8,741 bases of DNA from positions 1 through 8,741 of the forward strand of contig JAMCWS010000204.1 of assembly GCA_023480605.1 (NCBI GenBank). The letters run 5' to 3'. The notes under the pieces are model-generated. The model was given only the letters and a program-made list of their open reading frames with translations. It did not search any database and was not told the origin of the DNA. Both the position numbers and the translations under genes were made by a program. Shown here in pieces: positions 6,351 to 8,741 of the stretch. The first letter of the stretch is position 1. Every line of letters begins with the position of its first letter. Source of the DNA: a bacterium (GTDB taxonomy: Bacteria; Sumerlaeota; Sumerlaeia; MVZB01).

Positions 6351-6798
6351 CACAATGCGGCGTTAAGAAATTCTAATTGTTGTTTTTCGTCGTAACGCGC
6401 CGTCACTGGAAAAATGACTGATTCCAGGTGGAGTTCCCTTACCCCCGCAGGATGGCAAGGCGGGTCGTGCGCCCGCGCAGGAACTTCACCCGCTCCCGTG
6501 AATGTGATAAACTGATCCTGCGCTCCCCGGCCGCATGGGCGGTCCGGGTTCCCGGCACCAGCGCCAGCAGAACGGATGAACGGCCCGGCAGGACTCGAAC
6601 GGCTCTCGCTGCCGCCTCCCGTAGCGATCGGACCCGCTTGATGCGTTCCCCTGGCGGTTCCACCCGTTCCTCAGCACGCGTGGAAAGAGCCCCTGCCGGG
6701 CCGTTTGCCCTTGGCCCGGTCGCGGAAGGCGGGCGGCTGGTTGCCGTGTGATTCGCGTTTTCGCGCCGGCCGGCATCGGCGCCATCCCGCAACCATTT
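6351..6798 (+). ncRNA. Highly structured RNA: nrdJ leader or separate RNA gene, unidentified
   Basis: About 450 bases between a good promoter and the nrdJ ribosome binding site, without a credible protein. By eye the following helices form: 6360-6365/6393-6398; CTGGAA/TTCCAG (6406-6411/6422-6427); an 11-bp helix with one G-U (6427-6437/6480-6490) enclosing GCGGG/CCCGC (6460-6464/6472-6476); GCGCAGGA/TCCTGCGC (6475-6482/6516-6523); GGCCGC/GCGGTC (6529-6534/6539-6544); the long rod at 6579-6705; GGTTGC/GCAACC (6739-6744/6789-6794) enclosing GCGCCG/CGGCGC (6763-6768/6777-6782). Some exclude each other. I see no signature of a cobalamin riboswitch, RNase P, tmRNA or SRP RNA. A conserved 'nrdJ' leader motif has been proposed in comparative studies; I cannot tell whether this matches it. 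Confidence 0.45.
6579..6705. repeat. 14 + 6 bp inverted repeat forming a 127-base rod
   Basis: AACGGCCCGGCAGG (6579-6592) and GGCTCT (6601-6606) together pair perfectly with the uninterrupted 20 bases at 6686-6705, leaving a single 8-base bulge ACTCGAAC on the left strand. Further in, GCTG/CAGC (6608-6611/6672-6675), CCGCC/GGCGG (6612-6616/6653-6657) and AGCG/CGCT (6623-6626/6635-6638) extend the rod. The pairing works on either strand. It is the strongest structure in the window. Confidence 0.7.
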
Positions 6799-6813
6799 AG
6801 GTGGAGCTCACCT
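6799..6813 (+). promoter_or_regulatory. Hairpin overlapping the nrdJ ribosome binding site
   Basis: AGGTG (6799-6803) and CACCT (6809-6813) are perfect inverted arms around GAGCT. The ribosome binding site GGAG (6803-6806, eight bases before the ATG) lies in the arm and loop. Pairing would partly hide it, so translation control is possible. A 5-bp stem could also arise by chance. Confidence 0.4.
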
Positions 6814-6814
6814 C

Positions 6815-8741
6815 ATGAAATTGTCCCGTCGTTACACCCAACCCGGAATCCACCCCCTCGACCAGGTCGAATACGATAAGCGTCGCTCCGTCATCACCAA
6901 CCCCGACGGCTCGATCGTCTTCGAGGCCAAGGATCTTGAAGTGCCCAAGGAGTGGAGCCAACTGGCCACCGACATCCTGGTCTCAAAGTACTTCCGCCGC
7001 CGCGGCGTTCCCTCGCCCGAAGGGCGCGAGACCAGCGCCCGCCAGGTCGTCCACCGCATCGTCCACACCATCCGCGAGGCCGGCGAGGCCATGGGCGGCT
7101 ATTTCGAGTCGGTCGACGACGCCGACGCCTTTGAAGACGAACTCGGTTACCTGGTCGTCCACCAGTTCGGCGCCTTCAACAGCCCCGTCTGGTTCAACTG
7201 CGGCCTCTGGCACGCCTACGGCATCACCGGCAGCGGCGGCAACTGGGCCTGGGATTTCGACAAGAAAGACGTCTTCGAGATCGGGAATTCCTACCTGCGG
7301 CCCCAATGCTCGGCCTGTTTTATCCAGTCGGTCGAGGACGACCTGATGTCGATCTTCGAGCTGGCCAAGACCGAGGCGCGCATTTTTAAATACGGCTCGG
7401 GCACCGGCACCAACTTCAGCCGCCTGCGCGGCTGCCAGGAGAAGCTTTCCGGCGGCGGCACCAGTTCCGGCCTCATGAGCTTCCTCGAGGTGCTCGACCG
7501 CGGCGCCGGCGCCACCAAGAGCGGCGGCACCACCCGCCGCGCCGCCAAAATGGTCTGCCTCGACATGGACCACCCCGAAATCGAATCCTTCATCAACTGG
7601 AAGGTGCGCGAGGAGGAAAAGGTCCGCGTCCTGATCGAATCGGGCAAGTTCGGAGCCGATTTTAACGGCGAAGCCTACCACACCGTCAGCGGCCAGAACT
7701 CCAACAACTCCGTCCGCATCTCCGACGAGTTCATGCAGGCCGCCCTCCAAGGCAAAGAATGGGGCACTTACGCCCGCACCACCGGCGAACTCGTCAGCCG
7801 CCTCGACGCCGCCGACCTGCTGCGCCAGGTCTGCGAGGCCGCCTGGCGTTGCGCCGACCCCGGCGTCCAGTTCGACACCACCATCAACGACTGGCACACC
7901 TGCCCCAACACCGACAAAATCCGCGCCTCCAATCCCTGCTCGGAGTTCATGTTCCTCGACGACTCGGCCTGCAACCTGGCCTCGATCAACCTGATCAAGT
8001 TCCTCGACGACGAGGGCAACTTCGACGTCGAAGCCTTCCGCCACGTCGTCCGCCTTTTCATTCTCGCCCAGGAGATTCTCGTCGATTTCTCCAGTTACCC
8101 CACCGGCCGCATCGCCCGCAACAGCCACGACTACCGCCCCCCCGGCCTGGGCTACGCCAACCTTGGCGCGATGCTGATGGTTCTTGGCATCCCCTACGAC
8201 AGCCCCGAGGGCATCGCCATGTGCGGCGCCATCACGGCCCTCATGACCGGCCACGCCTACCGCGTCTCGGCCGAGTTGGCCGCCGTCAAGGGCCCCTTCC
8301 CCGGCTTCGCCCGCAACGCCAAGCCGATGATGCGCGTCATGCACAAGCACCGCGACGCCTCCGAGCGCGTGAGCGCCGAGTTCTGCCCCAGTTACCTCCT
8401 GGCCGCCGCCCGCGCCGCCTGGGACGAGGCCATCGACCAGGGCGAGACCAGCGGTTTCCGCAACGCCCAGGTCAGCGTGCTCGCCCCCACCGGCACGATC
8501 GGCCTCCTCATGGACTGCGACACCACCGGCATCGAGCCCGACTTCGCCCTGGTCAAGTTCAAAAAGCTGGCCGGCGGCGGTTATTTTAAAATCATCAACG
8601 GCTCCGTGCCGCGCGCCCTGCGCCGCCTGGGTTACTCCTCCCGCGAAATCCAGGACATTCTCCAGTACGTCAACGGCAGCCTGAGTTTCCGCGGCGCCCC
8701 TCACATTAATGACGTCGCCCTCAAGGCCCTGGGGCTTACCG
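6815..8741 (+). CDS. nrdJ: Adenosylcobalamin-dependent (class II) ribonucleotide reductase, N-terminal part
   Basis: Open from the ATG at 6815 to the right edge: 642 residues and one further base, of a protein usually 750-1200 long. It reduces ribonucleotides to deoxyribonucleotides using a thiyl radical made with coenzyme B12, without oxygen dependence. Visible signatures: RPQCSACFIQSVEDDLMS (162-179), where Cys168 is probably one of the redox-active pair; KYGSGTGTNFSRLRG (192-206); SGGGTSSGLMSFLEVLDRGA, then GATKSGGTTRRAAKM; SNPCSEFMFLDDSACNLASI (372-391) with Asn373, Cys375 (radical site), Glu377 and Cys386 (partner cysteine); and LAPTGTIGLLMDCDTTGIEP (556-575), the substrate-phosphate loop and its extension. 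The ribosome binding site GGAG is at 6803-6806. The C-terminal shuttle cysteines lie outside the window. No ATP-cone domain precedes the catalytic core. Confidence 0.97.
   Translation, partial: MKLSRRYTQPGIHPLDQVEYDKRRSVITNPDGSIVFEAKDLEVPKEWSQLATDILVSKYFRRRGVPSPEGRETSARQVVHRIVHTIREAGEAMGGYFESVDDADAFEDELGYLVVHQFGAFNSPVWFNCGLWHAYGITGSGGNWAWDFDKKDVFEIGNSYLRPQCSACFIQSVEDDLMSIFELAKTEARIFKYGSGTGTNFSRLRGCQEKLSGGGTSSGLMSFLEVLDRGAGATKSGGTTRRAAKMVCLDMDHPEIESFINWKVREEEKVRVLIESGKFGADFNGEAYHTVSGQNSNNSVRISDEFMQAALQGKEWGTYARTTGELVSRLDAADLLRQVCEAAWRCADPGVQFDTTINDWHTCPNTDKIRASNPCSEFMFLDDSACNLASINLIKFLDDEGNFDVEAFRHVVRLFILAQEILVDFSSYPTGRIARNSHDYRPPGLGYANLGAMLMVLGIPYDSPEGIAMCGAITALMTGHAYRVSAELAAVKGPFPGFARNAKPMMRVMHKHRDASERVSAEFCPSYLLAAARAAWDEAIDQGETSGFRNAQVSVLAPTGTIGLLMDCDTTGIEPDFALVKFKKLAGGGYFKIINGSVPRALRRLGYSSREIQDILQYVNGSLSFRGAPHINDVALKALGLT

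Noticed and set aside
6401..6450. Cobalamin riboswitch before a B12-dependent gene
   Set aside because: ACCCCCGCA and CACTGG strings are present, but their order is wrong and the other conserved blocks of the B12 box and receptor are missing.
6589..6603. tRNA T-loop look-alike GTTCGAGTCC on the minus strand
   Set aside because: The five bases on either side of the TTCGAGT loop do not pair, and no acceptor, D or anticodon arm can be built. The similarity is part of the long rod structure.
6754..6782. CGCG-TTTT-CGCG and GCGCCG/CGGCGC hairpins as a terminator before nrdJ
   Set aside because: No T-run follows either stem; they are counted as leader structure only.
6351..6798. RNase P RNA, tmRNA or SRP RNA
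   Set aside because: Neither strand shows the GAGGAAAGTCC/ACAGAA blocks of RNase P, the tag-peptide region or tRNA-like ends of tmRNA, or the GGTCCGGAAGGAAGCA-type loop of SRP RNA.
6983..8704. Long open frame on the minus strand opposite nrdJ (573 codons)
   Set aside because: Its protein is low-complexity Gly/Ala/Val/Glu-rich sequence and it lies opposite a clear nrdJ. It is an antisense shadow caused by GC-rich third codon positions.
1..8741. CRISPR array, insertion sequence or phage genes
   Set aside because: No regularly spaced repeats, transposase, integrase or structural phage motifs were seen. The only dispersed repeat is the short GACAGGATG element.

Overview
This is a GC-rich window (roughly 60-65% G+C by eye) from a bacterium. 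The best clues point to an uncultivated environmental lineage of the Planctomycetota, Lentisphaerota, Hydrogenedentota or Sumerlaeota kind: an adenosylcobalamin-dependent ribonucleotide reductase, a flotillin plus NfeD-like membrane pair, an exported creatininase-family protein, and intergenic GACAGGATG-type repeats. The taxon is inference; no rRNA or other marker is present.

Layout, left to right. (1) 1-1061, minus: N-terminal 353 residues of a glycoside hydrolase family 2 protein, most like beta-mannosidase, running off the left edge. (2) 1039-1298, minus: a broken YkgJ-family cysteine-cluster gene directly upstream of the glycosidase. (3) 1299-1640: non-coding, with a small dyad. (4) 1641-2243, plus: a 200-residue PAS-like protein with a C-terminal four-cysteine motif, followed by a possible terminator. 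(5) 2459-3484, minus: a creatininase-family amidohydrolase with a Tat/lipoprotein-type leader. (6) 3485-3709: a spacer with GACAGGATG tandem and inverted repeats. (7) 5908-3710, minus: an NfeD-like membrane protein and a flotillin, 15 bases apart and clearly one operon. The flotillin contains a 44-residue tandem duplication. (8) 5909-6814: about 900 bases without a gene. (9) 6815-8741, plus: the first 642 residues of class II ribonucleotide reductase (nrdJ), running off the right edge.

The most unusual part is the 900-base gap. A good sigma70-type promoter (TTGACT, 17 bases, TATTAA) lies about 460 bases upstream of the nrdJ start. The DNA between them is packed with inverted repeats: a 20-base strand pairing as 14 + 6 bp around a single 8-base bulge, helices that exclude one another, and a small hairpin around the nrdJ ribosome binding site. 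I do not recognise it as a cobalamin riboswitch, RNase P RNA, tmRNA or SRP RNA. It is either a long regulatory nrdJ leader or a separate structured RNA gene. A second, smaller inverted-repeat unit that ends in a hairpin and T-run sits at 6059-6159.

Functionally the genes are a mix: polysaccharide or mannoside degradation (GH2), exported amide hydrolysis (creatininase family), membrane microdomain organisation (NfeD and flotillin), signal sensing (PAS protein), and B12-dependent deoxynucleotide synthesis (nrdJ). Only NfeD and flotillin are obviously a functional unit.
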